NCBI GenBank assembly: GCA_018304105.1
Contig: JAGVWX010000007.1
Coordinates: 1 to 64,000 of the forward strand
Length of the DNA stretch: 64,000 nucleotides
Origin: Candidatus Pacearchaeota archaeon
GTDB taxonomy: Archaea; Nanobdellota; Nanobdellia; Pacearchaeales; GW2011-AR1
Direction of reading: 5' to 3'
Shown: piece after piece, positions 14,918 to 23,001 of the stretch
How positions within the stretch are numbered: the first letter of the stretch is position 1
How the letters are laid out: the number at the start of each line of letters is the position of its first letter
Position numbers and translations under genes: made by a program
Notes under the pieces: model-generated
Seen by the model: only the letters and a program-made list of their open reading frames with translations
Told to the model about the DNA's origin: nothing
Database searches by the model: none

Positions 14918-16386
14918 TTTTTGTTAAATGCAAGACAGATTTTTTTTGAGATGTTTTTAATCGATGGATTTTCAATTTTTAAGTCCACTATTTCACAGGT
15001 TTCAGGCAGCATCGGTCCATCCCAACCCGATCTCTTTAAGCAGTTTGACGAGCTGTAATTTTTATTTGCGACAATTAGCAGGTCATCGTTTTCAAATATT
15101 GTTTTGTCTGATTCTGCGCTGATTTCATCCAGATGGTCTTCGGATGCGAGATTGTTTTTGAAGATTAGCACGGCTTGATTGTCAGACATAGCAGCGCGCA
15201 CGCCATAAAGATAATACGCATTATTTGTGTAGTAATACATGGGAATCCAGTGGGATGTGCGAATTGCGCAGTGAGTCAGATTGAGTTCTTCTATTTTCTC
15301 GGAGGCATCAACATAAATTTTTCCATAATCGTCGAGGTTTTTTATTTGGTATATTGAAATAACAGAAACAATAGAGAATATGAAAATCAGGAAAAGAAAA
15401 GACGCTACTAGCTTGTTTATTTTTGGAAATTTTTCTTTTAGGTAAAGAATGGCCATCGTGGAGAAGAACGCAGCGGGAAGCGAAATGCTGAAGAGGTATC
15501 TTGCAATTTTAAATGGCGTTGTGGCATAATCGTAAATTATAACAGCAAGAATTGTTAAAAATAAAAGGGGGATTAAAGATTGTTTTTTGTTAGTTCTGAA
15601 GCTTTTTAGCGCAATGAATATTCCAATTATCATAAGCGGGATTGTCCAGTTTAGCGAGAGAAGAATGTCGTAAAAGTTGAATGGCTGCACAAGGTCTTGT
15701 CTTGAGAAAACATTCAGGAAATATGAATCTACAATGCTTGTGAAGAAATTGCCCCATTTTACGTAATTAAATACAAGCCATGGAAGGAGAACCGCGAAGA
15801 AAAGAAGGACGTTCAAGATGATTTTTTTTGGTTTTTTGTTGAATAATTGCAATGGGAAAAATATCATGAAGTTGTAACGAGACAAAACTGCGAGTGCCAG
15901 AAAATGACCGGAGTATTTGTTTGCTATGAAGTAAGCAAGAAAGAGCTCGAAGAAAGAGAGCGCTAAAAGCTCGGTGCCGACCAATGTGCCGTGGAAAATA
16001 ACAAATCCGTTTAAACTTAAAATATAGAAGATGGTCCTGAGCTGCTCTTTCGATGTGTTATATTTGTAAAAATATTTTTGATGAAGAGAATCGCTTAGCT
16101 TAGTATTTGCGATTAGGAAAAGCACTGAGACAAAGAAGACGTAAACGAATTCACCGAGTTTGCCGAATATTAACAACGGACCGAGAAGAAGACTTGCGAG
16201 CGGCGCGCGATAGACTTCCATGTAGTCGCCGCCATGAAAAAAATACTTAGCATTTATGACATATGCGGCGAAGTCCCAACTCAAATCCCAATAGTGCTGA
16301 ACAAGAAAAAAAGCTGTAGTTAAAACAAAGACTAGAAGTAAAAATTTATTTTTTGAAGCAAAGCTTTTCGCATTTTGAAAATTCAT
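14914..16386 (-). CDS. Polytopic GT-C glycosyltransferase (ArnT/PMT-like)
   Basis: This 490-residue protein has about 10-12 transmembrane helices in its first 350 residues and a C-terminal extracytoplasmic domain. The first outer loop contains HYWDLSWDFAAYVINA, and the acidic residues there match the catalytic aspartate of GT-C enzymes, which use lipid-linked sugars. The C-terminal domain has cysteines (HCAIRTSHW, SSNCLKRSGW, PETCEIV). Substrate is unknown. It is coupled by a 4-base overlap to a DPM1-like gene. It follows the thioredoxin-like or unknown 218-residue membrane protein by 22 bases. Confidence 0.75.
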   Translation of the reverse strand: MNFQNAKSFASKNKFLLLVFVLTTAFFLVQHYWDLSWDFAAYVINAKYFFHGGDYMEVYRAPLASLLLGPLLIFGKLGEFVYVFFVSVLFLIANTKLSDSLHQKYFYKYNTSKEQLRTIFYILSLNGFVIFHGTLVGTELLALSFFELFLAYFIANKYSGHFLALAVLSRYNFMIFFPLQLFNKKPKKIILNVLLFFAVLLPWLVFNYVKWGNFFTSIVDSYFLNVFSRQDLVQPFNFYDILLSLNWTIPLMIIGIFIALKSFRTNKKQSLIPLLFLTILAVIIYDYATTPFKIARYLFSISLPAAFFSTMAILYLKEKFPKINKLVASFLFLIFIFSIVSVISIYQIKNLDDYGKIYVDASEKIEELNLTHCAIRTSHWIPMYYYTNNAYYLYGVRAAMSDNQAVLIFKNNLASEDHLDEISAESDKTIFENDDLLIVANKNYSSSNCLKRSGWDGPMLPETCEIVDLKIENPSIKNISKKICLAFNKK

Positions 16387-16408
16387 TAATTAGTCTATTC
16401 TTTTCAGT

Positions 16409-17065
16409 TTATAAATTATTTCTGGATTTAAGGAGATATGCCTCTAGTTCGGCCGCGTTTGCTGGAGTGAAATTAATTTTCTGTTCATCCAGCACGACTG
16501 TGACGCAAGAATCTGCGCCGTATTTCTTTTTTAGAAAGTCTATAATGTCAGAGTTCAAATCTATGTCAAATGAGTAAACCCTCACAAAGTCGTATTTGTT
16601 CCTGATGTATGCCAAAATTGTAGATATTTCCTTTGTTGGAGTGTGGCATTTTTCACCATTTGAGTAAAAATAGAAGAAGACGGAATATTTTTGTGCGCAT
16701 TGCTTATTTCGCTGGCTTATCAACAGATAGTGCCTTGTTTCTAAAACTGTGTAAATTTTTTTAAGCCCTAGGACTTCCTGGTCATTTTTTCCTTTTTTTT
16801 GCTCGAGTGTTGTTATTAATTCTCCAAGATTGTCGAGTTTGCTTGAAGTGATGTCAAGCGCTTCGGTGTTGCACTGGAATTGTGAATCAAGAAGGTAAAT
16901 TGTTTCTAATTCGATTATTTCATTTCTTGCTGTTTCTTCTAATGTTAATGATGCTCCCTGAATGTATTCTTTTGCTACATAACCGGCGAGCAAGCCAAAT
17001 GCAAAAAGAAACACGGCTATTAAAAAAGCTAATGTTATTCTCGGCCAGTTAAATTTTCTTTCCAT
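16409..17065 (-). CDS. Membrane-anchored protein of unknown function in glycosyltransferase operon
   Basis: The 218-residue protein has one N-terminal transmembrane helix (residues about 10-30, ITLAFLIAVFLFAFGLLAGYVA), then a mainly helical segment with a heptad-like stretch, then a mixed alpha/beta end (YSVFFYFYSNGEKCHTPTKEISTILAYIRNKYDFVRVYSFDID). This end resembles a thioredoxin-like strand-helix-strand run, but the CxxC active site is absent: only single cysteines remain. I infer a thioredoxin-like fold weakly. It starts 1 base after the stop of the upstream GT2 gene, so it belongs to the operon. Confidence 0.5.
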   Translation of the reverse strand: MERKFNWPRITLAFLIAVFLFAFGLLAGYVAKEYIQGASLTLEETARNEIIELETIYLLDSQFQCNTEALDITSSKLDNLGELITTLEQKKGKNDQEVLGLKKIYTVLETRHYLLISQRNKQCAQKYSVFFYFYSNGEKCHTPTKEISTILAYIRNKYDFVRVYSFDIDLNSDIIDFLKKKYGADSCVTVVLDEQKINFTPANAAELEAYLLKSRNNL

Positions 17066-17066
17066 T

Positions 17067-18311
17067 TTACCATTCTATTTTCTTGCTTGTGAAGTAATAT
17101 ACTATCGATATCAGCCACCAAAAGGAAAATAGTAAACTGTAGAAAATCATAAAAAATATGTAGTTTATAAATGTTGAGACGGGGCGGTCCACCGATTTGA
17201 CTTTTTTGTTTATGTATATCAGAAGCAGGACGGAGAAGACAGCGAAGAATAACCCGAATAAGACTAGTGTCTCAGAAAGGAGCCTGTAAAAGCTTAACGA
17301 AAAGATGTAGGACTTAAACTCAAAGTTATTGATGAAGTCGTAGTTGATTAACGAGTAAAGGCTTAGATTTTCGATTGCGTCTGAGATTCCCCTGAAAATG
17401 AAGTAACTGGTTATAATCATAACTGTCAGTATTGAAAAGAGAGCAAGAGGAAGGATGATGACGCCGAGCTCGCCGTATTTTTTGCCGAATATGTTTCTGT
17501 ATTTGTTGAAATTGAAGAGCATTCCGAAATACCATCGCCTTCTTTGTCGGGTCAATTCTCTTATTTTGCCTGGAGAAATTGTGTAAACCAGCGATTTTGG
17601 TGAGTTGGCGATTTTGTAATTGAGGCTTTGGATGCGCATTGCTATTTCCATATCTTCGGTGATGTTGCTCTCGTCGTAACCGCCGTGTTTTTCGAAGAAG
17701 ATTTTTCTGTAGGCAGAGAATGGACCGGGAGTTACGTGAATGGCATTTAAATTGGAAAACGCTTTTCTTAGGAAGATTCCAAGGTCGTATTCAATTGCCT
17801 GCACTCTTTGTAAAATGCCGCGAGGTTTGTAAACTTTTAATGCGGGTGCAACGCTCATCACTTCAGGGTCTGCAAAATACGGAATCATATATATCAAAGC
17901 ATTTTCAGTCACCATAGAATCTGCGTCTAAGCTTAGAACAATTTCGCCTTTTGCTTTTTTTATTCCAAAGTTGAGCGCAGAACCTTTGCCGCCGTTCTTT
18001 TTTGTAAATGCACGAACATTGCCGTATTTATTTTCTAAATTTTTGGCGATTTCTTCTGTTTTGTCTTTGCTTCCATCGTTGACAATTATGATTTCATATT
18101 TTTCTTTTGGGTAATTTAGTTTGAGAACGCTTTCAACTGTTTTGGCAAGAGAATCCTCTTCGTTGTACGCCGGAATAATAATTGAACAAAAAGGAAGTTC
18201 CTTTATTGGTTTGAAACTTTTTTTTCTGTCTAAAAAACTGAGAAGATAATACGCTGCAGTGAAAAATCCGATGAAGATGCTGAGATAAATTAGGATTCTT
18301 ATAATGTCCAT
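17067..18311 (-). CDS. Membrane family 2 glycosyltransferase (processive-type)
   Basis: The 414-residue enzyme has one N-terminal helix, a cytoplasmic GT-A domain and three or four C-terminal helices, like PgaC or hyaluronan synthases. Motifs seen are SIIIPAYNEEDSL, IIIVNDGSKD, LSLDADSMV (DxD), TEDMEIAMR (the TED acceptor-site motif) and QRRRWYFG (Q(Q/R)xRW), which together mark processive or lipid-linked glucan-type transferases. Sugar and product are unknown. It starts 1 base after scpB ends, so the operon runs scpB, this gene, the 218-residue protein, GT-C, DPM1-like. Confidence 0.88.
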   Translation of the reverse strand: MDIIRILIYLSIFIGFFTAAYYLLSFLDRKKSFKPIKELPFCSIIIPAYNEEDSLAKTVESVLKLNYPKEKYEIIIVNDGSKDKTEEIAKNLENKYGNVRAFTKKNGGKGSALNFGIKKAKGEIVLSLDADSMVTENALIYMIPYFADPEVMSVAPALKVYKPRGILQRVQAIEYDLGIFLRKAFSNLNAIHVTPGPFSAYRKIFFEKHGGYDESNITEDMEIAMRIQSLNYKIANSPKSLVYTISPGKIRELTRQRRRWYFGMLFNFNKYRNIFGKKYGELGVIILPLALFSILTVMIITSYFIFRGISDAIENLSLYSLINYDFINNFEFKSYIFSLSFYRLLSETLVLFGLFFAVFSVLLLIYINKKVKSVDRPVSTFINYIFFMIFYSLLFSFWWLISIVYYFTSKKIEW

Positions 18312-18312
18312 T

Positions 18313-18837
18313 TTAATCTTCGGAGAGCGGGTCTCCTTTGTTGAGGTGGAAATAATCGTAGAATTTTTCTGTCAGGGAAAGTTCTGAGGTGTGGCCTGTC
18401 TTTTTTTTGTTTAATAAACCGAGTTCGACAAATCGCTTGATGTGGTCGTATCCTTTGTTGCCGCGGATTTTGATTATGACTGATTGTTTTATCGGTTGCT
18501 TGAAAGCAATCATTGCGAGAGTTTCCTGCTCTGCTCTTGCGAATTCGCTTGAGCCCGTTGCGAGCTTGTTTACCATGTCAATGAAGTCTTCAGCGATGTC
18601 CATTTTCCAAGTGTTTTCCTGCCGGACAACATTGATTCCGGAGTCTTTGTACTTATCCTGGAGGTCGGCAAGGAGTTTTTTTAGGAGGATTGGGTTGACA
18701 TCTGTTAAGGTGATTAGTTCCTGGAGAGTCATAAACCTGCCAGAAAGAAAGAGGGCTGCTTCTATTTTCCGCAGGTTTTCTGTTTCTATTTCGCTGTCTA
18801 ATTCTTCAACATTTCTCTCTGTTAAATGGGATTCCAT
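18313..18837 (-). CDS. scpB: Chromosome segregation and condensation protein ScpB
   Basis: The 174-residue protein has tandem winged helices: NLRKIEAALFLSGRFMTLQELI, then EQETLAMIAFKQPIKQSVIIKIRG followed by KRFVELGLLNKKKTGHTSELSLTEKFYDYF, the diagnostic ScpB second domain. ScpB is the kite subunit that bridges SMC via ScpA. Neither SMC nor ScpA is in this window. The gene heads an operon of glycosyltransferases, an unusual context. A promoter-like TTTTAAAGTTTTG is seen upstream on the minus strand. Confidence 0.9.
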   Translation of the reverse strand: MESHLTERNVEELDSEIETENLRKIEAALFLSGRFMTLQELITLTDVNPILLKKLLADLQDKYKDSGINVVRQENTWKMDIAEDFIDMVNKLATGSSEFARAEQETLAMIAFKQPIKQSVIIKIRGNKGYDHIKRFVELGLLNKKKTGHTSELSLTEKFYDYFHLNKGDPLSED

Positions 18838-18892
18838 TGTTTTATCTGGAAAGGGAAGTTTTAAAGTTTTGTTATGAAAGATTTATCTGTTT

Positions 18893-18966
18893 ATTGCCCC
18901 CGCCCCTCCCGAAAAGTTATTACACCAACTGTCCCTTACCGAGTTGTTGTGAGATTCTATTTTTAT
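18893..18966 (+). repeat. Isolated tail segment of intergenic repeat Family 1
   Basis: The 155-base gap between scpB and the SpoIIM-like gene contains GCCCCCGCCCCTCCCG, then AGTTATTACACCAAC and TTACCGAGTTGTTGTGAGATTCTA, which match the tail of the other Family 1 copies (TTATCATAC...ACCGAGAAGTGTGAG). No hairpin precedes it, so this is a partial copy. Confidence 0.5.
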
Positions 18967-18992
18967 TGTGTTTCTGAATTATTTTACGGTTT

Positions 18993-19613
18993 TTAACTCA
19001 GCAACCCAATCAAAATTCCTTCGATGATTGCTGCGACTATCAGTAATGGGACGATTATTACTAGGAAAACGTTTATTGAATTGTAGAACCGCCTTTTGAA
19101 TTCAGCAACGCGATGTTTTCTGTTTATGAAAAACGAGAAGCCGAGTTTTATGCCGAGGCCGAACGATATGAAAATTGCGGGGAGTTCGAAAATTCCATGA
19201 GGGAGGATGCGCCACCAGGAAGCTATGCCTGCGACTTCAGATGATTTCGAGAGAACGTAGCCGAGAATTATGCCGTTGGTGAAGTCGCTTATGATTGGGA
19301 AGATTCCTAAAAAAATTCCTCCGAGCATTGAAAGGAAAGAGCTTTGAAGATTGTTCTGAAGGATAAAGAAAGTCATTTCGAAAGTGTTCAGGCCGGATGT
19401 TTTGTTTAGAAGGTCTTTGAGAATTTCGTTAATCATCACGGCGAGTTCGTTCTGGAATAAGACACCGATAAAGATGCCGAGGACGAACAAGATTAGTGAG
19501 ATGAAGATGAATTGTTTTGACTCTCTGATGTAAGAAGTTGCTTCTTTGAATTGGACTTTTAACGAGAGCTCTTTTGCGGGAAGTTTAGACTTATTTATTT
19601 TTTTCTTTTTCAT
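18993..19613 (-). CDS. SpoIIM-family integral membrane protein
   Basis: I chose ATG 19613 (MKKKKINKSKLP); the 35 extra residues of the track are translated from a repeat element. The 206-residue protein matches the SpoIIM family (DUF95): a charged N-terminus, SYIRESKQFIFISLILFVLGIFIGVL, LQSSFLSMLGGIFLGIFPI, NGIILGYVL and the signature LPHGIFELPAIFISFGLGIKLG. It has four or five transmembrane segments. In bacteria SpoIIM works with SpoIID/P in engulfment; archaeal members have no proven role. Monocistronic, with a Family 2 element directly upstream. Confidence 0.85.
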   Translation of the reverse strand: MKKKKINKSKLPAKELSLKVQFKEATSYIRESKQFIFISLILFVLGIFIGVLFQNELAVMINEILKDLLNKTSGLNTFEMTFFILQNNLQSSFLSMLGGIFLGIFPIISDFTNGIILGYVLSKSSEVAGIASWWRILPHGIFELPAIFISFGLGIKLGFSFFINRKHRVAEFKRRFYNSINVFLVIIVPLLIVAAIIEGILIGLLS

Positions 19614-19627
19614 TGTGATTATTTTTG

Positions 19628-19800
19628 GCTTTGTTGAAATTTTTTGTGAATTGTTTGCTACTCGCAGCCACGCTCGTGATTTGTTTGCCGGTTTACTCTC
19701 GCGTAACTGCTCGCCCACCCCCCCGCCCAGATAGTTTCGGCTCGTAAATAATTAAAGCCGAATTATTTTTCGCAAACAATTCCTACTTTTTCAATAAAGC
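19628..19800 (+). repeat. Intergenic repeat Family 2 element, 173 bp
   Basis: Ends are GCTTTGTTGAAA (19628) and TTTTTCAATAAAGC (to 19800). Inside, GAATTGTTTGC (19648-19658) pairs perfectly with GCAAACAATTC (19772-19782). The core has GCAGCCACGC...GCGTAACTGC, the shared Family 2 hairpin, then CCCGCCCAGATAGTTT and a copy-specific stem TTCGGCT/AGCCGAA. It lies 14 bases from the SpoIIM-like start codon, within its promoter region, and also fills part of the 428-base gap 19614-20041. Confidence 0.8.
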
Positions 19801-19854
19801 TTAATGGGATTTTGTGTATAAAAGGATTTGTAAGTTGTTGATTTTTACCTGCCC

Positions 19855-19992
19855 AATTGGACTCGCTATTTTTTGCTGCTGCGAGTCTTGATTATTTGCA
19901 ACTTCGCTCGCAGTGCTCGCTCGTTGTTATGCCCCCTTCATCTCGCCGAAAGTTATGATACCTACCAGACCGACTTGGGAATAGGTTTCTTG
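19855..19992 (+). repeat. Intergenic repeat Family 1 copy with tail
   Basis: The hairpin GACTCGC/GCGAGTC is flanked by AATTG and TTGATT, then CAACTTCGCTCGCAGTGCTCGCTCG, AGTTATGATACC and ACCGACTTGGGAATAGG. The remaining bases to 20041 are AT-rich without signal. Together with the Family 2 element this accounts for the gap 19614-20041. Confidence 0.75.
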
Positions 19993-20041
19993 ACAATATT
20001 AATATTAATTAATTTTATTTTGGAATTGTAAATTATAAAAT

Positions 20042-20746
20042 TTATCTGAACATCTTTTGAAGCTTGGCGACTTTTCTCTGATATTTCATTCTAAGAAATA
20101 GTCCGTAGACGATGCCAGCGAGGAAGCCGCCGAAATGGGCGACGTTACCGATTGGCCAGTTTGCGAAAATGGAAATCGCCCAGACCACGAAGAGGACTAG
20201 CGGAACCATGATATATGCGGGAAGAGAGAAGAACGGGAGGAAGATAATCATGAATTTTAATTTTGGCAGGAGCATTACGTAGAGGCCTGCGATTGCGAAG
20301 ATTGCGCCAGATGCCCCGACCATGAACATGTCTGGAGAGCCGAATATTCTTTCGCCCCAAAGAGTACTGCCAAATTGAGCTGAGAGAGCCACGGAAAGTA
20401 TACCTGCGAAAATTCCTGAAAGAATGTAAAACCAAAGAAAGCGTTTTCTGCCGATTATCCTCTCGCATAAACTGCCGAGGGAGAAAAGGACGAACATGTT
20501 TATCAAGAGGTGGCCGATTCCGCTGTGAATGAACATATGAGTGATAAGTGTCCAGAGGAATTTGCCTTGCATTATGTTTGAAGGTTTTAGAGCGAGATAG
20601 TCAATATAATCGGGAAAAAATGCAAAGATGATTCGACCAATCAATGAAATAAATATAGTGATGACGATAAGCCAGGCTACTGTTGAAAACGAATTCAATA
20701 GCACCGAAAGGCTGCTTCCGGTTTTTTTTATTTTATAGCGGTTCAT
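20042..20746 (-). CDS. Rhomboid-family intramembrane serine protease
   Basis: The 234-residue protein has six transmembrane helices. Features in order: the L1/TM2 motif WTLITHMFIHSGIGHLLINMFVLF (with HxxxN), then GASGAIFA with catalytic S146, and AHFGGFLAGI with H204 as its partner. All catalytic residues are present, so it should cleave membrane proteins within the bilayer. Substrate is unknown, but pilin-like and giant surface proteins in this window are possible. The gene is monocistronic, with a Family 1 element upstream. Confidence 0.93.
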   Translation of the reverse strand: MNRYKIKKTGSSLSVLLNSFSTVAWLIVITIFISLIGRIIFAFFPDYIDYLALKPSNIMQGKFLWTLITHMFIHSGIGHLLINMFVLFSLGSLCERIIGRKRFLWFYILSGIFAGILSVALSAQFGSTLWGERIFGSPDMFMVGASGAIFAIAGLYVMLLPKLKFMIIFLPFFSLPAYIMVPLVLFVVWAISIFANWPIGNVAHFGGFLAGIVYGLFLRMKYQRKVAKLQKMFR

Positions 20747-20776
20747 TTTTTCTTAGCTATGCCAAATTTTTCTTTA

Positions 20777-20889
20777 GCAGGTTTACTTTCCTTTTCTCTT
20801 TCTCGAATTTGGATGCCCGTATTTGCGGCTGGCATCATAATTATCTGCAACTTCGCTACGCTCGCTGCCCTCGGTAATAGTAAACCTGC
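20777..20889 (+). repeat. Family 1 element with 11-bp terminal inverted repeats, 113 bp
   Basis: GCAGGTTTACT (20777-20787) and AGTAAACCTGC (20879-20889) form a perfect 11-bp inverted repeat. Inside is the Family 1 hairpin GATGCC/GGCATC with AATT flanks, then CAACTTCGCTACGCTCG. The outer stem is unique to this copy. The element exactly fills the gap between rhomboid and tfe. Confidence 0.8.
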
Positions 20890-20894
20890 GTTTA

Positions 20895-21725
20895 TTATTT
20901 TTTCGACATAGTTTTTTTCTTTGAGAATTTTTTTATCGCCTTATGCTTCGGAGAATTTTTCTTAGAATGCTTTTTTATCGCCTTATGCTTCGGAGAATTT
21001 TTCTTCTTAATGGTTTTTTTGCCGGCCTTTTTCTTTTTACCTTTTGTCTTCTGCCTTTTTTTCTCTTGTGGTTTCTTCTTTAACTTCTTGGCTTCTTTTG
21101 CTTTTTCTTTGTCTCTCTGAACTTTTCTTAACCTTCTTTCTTCTTCTTTTTGTTTCTTTTCTTCTTTCAATCTTTTTTCTTTTACTTTTCCTTCTTTTGC
21201 TTCTATTTCTGCAACATCAACGTCGATAACCAGGACTTGCTTTTCTATTTCTTTTATTTCATTTTTTATTTTTTCTACTTCTGGAAGGTTGTTTTTTAGC
21301 TGGAGGACTTCGCCGGTTTCGGGACAGACGTAGTCGTTGAGGATAGCTTCCTCTTCGGTATATTCTAAATCTGCGGAAGGGCTGTAGTAAAATCTTTCTT
21401 TTTGCCGTTTCTTTAACTGCTCTTCTAATTTTCTGGATTCTTCAAGGAGCCTTTCTTTGTATTTTAAAAGGCAGCGCTTTACCTTGAGGGTCCAGAAATA
21501 AGTATACCATCCACCTTTTTTCTTGTCTTTTTTTCTGATGAACTGGACGAGGCCGGAGTCGGCGAGCTTGTAGAGCATATTTCTGGTTTGGTTTATGGTG
21601 AGGTTGAGCCTTTTAGCGATGAGGAACTCGTTTACGTTTTGTTTGTTGTAAAGAAGGTCGACTATCTTTTCAGCATCCATGCCCGCGTATTCCGAGATAA
21701 TTTTTTTTAGAAGTTTTTCTTGCAT
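20895..21725 (-). CDS. tfe: Transcription initiation factor TFE-alpha with degenerate zinc ribbon and lysine-rich tail
   Basis: Residues 1-100 form the extended winged helix of archaeal TFE (NVNEFLIAKRLNLTINQTRNMLYKLADSGLVQFIRKKDKKKGGWYTYFWTL), followed by a coiled linker. TFE helps RNA polymerase open the promoter. The zinc ribbon, which should have two CxxC pairs, reads FYYSPSADLEYTEEEAILNDYVCPETGEVL, so three of four cysteines are gone. The C-terminal 110 residues are a lysine/glutamate coil ending in two copies of KKNSPKHKAIKK, like a histone-H1 tail. Total length is 276 against about 170-190 in typical TFE. Confidence 0.8.
   Translation of the reverse strand: MQEKLLKKIISEYAGMDAEKIVDLLYNKQNVNEFLIAKRLNLTINQTRNMLYKLADSGLVQFIRKKDKKKGGWYTYFWTLKVKRCLLKYKERLLEESRKLEEQLKKRQKERFYYSPSADLEYTEEEAILNDYVCPETGEVLQLKNNLPEVEKIKNEIKEIEKQVLVIDVDVAEIEAKEGKVKEKRLKEEKKQKEEERRLRKVQRDKEKAKEAKKLKKKPQEKKRQKTKGKKKKAGKKTIKKKNSPKHKAIKKHSKKNSPKHKAIKKFSKKKTMSKK
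20929..21005. repeat. 35-bp direct repeat inside the tfe 3' end
   Basis: A 35-base unit (20929-20963) recurs at 20971-21005 with a 42-base period. It encodes the duplicated SPKHKAIKK peptide of the tail, and the period is in frame. The unit is likely prone to copy-number change by slippage. Confidence 0.8.
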
Positions 21726-21810
21726 ATATATCCTTGAAAAAGAATAATTAAAAAGCTTTCTGTTTTTATTGTCGGCGTGAATTGCGTTTTTGTTACCTTT
21801 TGAAAGTTAA

Positions 21811-21827
21811 TATAAACTTATATAAAC
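21811..21827 (+). promoter_or_regulatory. TATA-type promoter of the proline-rich protein gene
   Basis: TATAAACTTATATAAAC lies 15-31 bases before the ATG at 21842. Two overlapping TATA-like cores are present. The distance implies a very short or absent leader. Confidence 0.5.
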
Positions 21828-21841
21828 AAAATTCCAAATTT

Positions 21842-22474
21842 ATGAATATGTTTTTTGGAAAAAAAGAGAATAAAGCCGAGCTTCCAGATTTACCGCCATT
21901 GCCTCCTTTGCCGAGGAAGGACCAGCAGGTTGTTTCGAACGCCGGGGGAGTGCCCGAATTTCCTGAGTCGCCTGGGGAGTCGTCTTTTGGGATGATGCAG
22001 CTTCCGGGAAGGAAAGATGCTTTTTTGAATCAGCCAATGGAAGAAAAGAAGGTTAAGGTTGTTGAAATGGAAGAGTGGCATCCGCATGGTTCGGAGCCGG
22101 AAGAATCGGATGAGGAATATGAGATGGAGCTTCCAGAGGTTCCACATCTGCCGAGAATTTCTGAGTCAGAATCTGAAATGACCCGCAGGCCAATGGGACA
22201 GTTGCCGATGTCGAGGAGAATGTATGTTCAGCACAAGACGATTCAGCCCCAGCAAGTAGATGATGTTTTTGTAAGGATTGACAAGTTTCACACTGCGAGA
22301 AAATCTTTGAGCGAGATCCAGAACAAACTTAACGATATTGATGAGCTGGTTAGAAGAATTAGGGATACCAAGCTAAAGGAAGAGCAGGAGCTGGCGAATT
22401 GGGAAAAGGAGTTGATGCAGATTAAATCCAAGGTGCAGACCGTAACAGAAAATATTTTTGAGAAGGTGGAGTAG
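21842..22474 (+). CDS. Proline-rich coiled-coil protein of unknown function
   Basis: I chose ATG 21842 (MNMFFGKKENKAELPDLPPLPPLPRK); the next ATG is two codons on. The 210-residue protein has a proline-leucine-rich disordered N-terminal half, an acidic middle (EPEESDEEYEMELPEVPHLPRI) and a C-terminal coiled coil (about residues 140-205). The N-terminal ELPDLPPLPPLP pattern resembles MPEMPGLPKLPSLP in the secretion ATPase at 29.6 kb, so a shared binding partner can be imagined. No family is recognised. Two small genes follow closely, probably in one transcript. Confidence 0.6.
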   Translation: MNMFFGKKENKAELPDLPPLPPLPRKDQQVVSNAGGVPEFPESPGESSFGMMQLPGRKDAFLNQPMEEKKVKVVEMEEWHPHGSEPEESDEEYEMELPEVPHLPRISESESEMTRRPMGQLPMSRRMYVQHKTIQPQQVDDVFVRIDKFHTARKSLSEIQNKLNDIDELVRRIRDTKLKEEQELANWEKELMQIKSKVQTVTENIFEKVE

Positions 22475-22478
22475 TAGG

Positions 22479-22616
22479 ATGTTAAATAAAAAATGCCTTG
22501 AGCATCTTGGAAAAGTAAAATTGAATGTGGATTGTTATCAAAACGATTTAATAATAGTTAATAATTTTAGATTTATTTCCTGGGCTATTTTTGGGGCTGG
22601 CGGGGGGGCAAGATGA
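22479..22616 (+). CDS. Small ORF (45 aa) overlapping the next gene by ATGA
   Basis: This ORF is too short for the supplied track. It runs from ATG 22479 to TGA 22614-22616 and encodes 45 residues beginning MLNKKCLEHLGK and ending WAIFGAGGGAR. It starts 4 bases after the previous stop, and its stop overlaps the start of the next gene as ATGA. That arrangement fills the whole gap between the two neighbouring genes and suggests translational coupling. No homologue is recognised. There is no clear ribosome-binding site of its own. Confidence 0.45.
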   Translation: MLNKKCLEHLGKVKLNVDCYQNDLIIVNNFRFISWAIFGAGGGAR

Positions 22617-22957
22617 CAAATGCAGAATATGTCAAGCTGTCTCCATCAGAGAGTAATTTTGGACAGGCGAATCTTCTTGGCGCGCAATTGGAACTTTTGA
22701 AGTTGATACAGAGTTTTCATAAGTTCAGGGTATTGAGAGATGAGGAGCTTATTCTGAAAATTACTTTGAAGAATTATCTTGAAGGAACGTCAAAGGAAGT
22801 TGTTAAGTTGGAAAGGCTTTTGCCGAAGGCGGATTACAAGGAAGATCGGGGCGAGGACGATTCTGAGAATGCTGCTGAGAAGCATAAAAGATTGTCGCTC
22901 GAAGAAGAGATTGAAAAAGTTCGAGCGAAGCTGAGCATGTTGAGAGATGAGATTTAG
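22613..22957 (+). CDS. Small helical protein of unknown function
   Basis: The 114-residue protein is predicted helical, with long amphipathic helices (LLGAQLELLKLIQSFHKFRVLRDEELILKITLKNYL) and a charged coiled-coil C-terminus (EEIEKVRAKLSML). GGGGGGGCAAG precedes the start. No family is recognised. Its position, coupled to a 45-residue ORF and the proline-rich coiled-coil protein, suggests these three act together. The coiled-coil ends of this protein and the 210-residue neighbour could interact, which is inference only. Confidence 0.6.
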   Translation: MTNAEYVKLSPSESNFGQANLLGAQLELLKLIQSFHKFRVLRDEELILKITLKNYLEGTSKEVVKLERLLPKADYKEDRGEDDSENAAEKHKRLSLEEEIEKVRAKLSMLRDEI

Positions 22958-23001
22958 GTTTCTTGAGATAATTTTATAAAAACCCTTTATTCTAAATTTA
23001 T

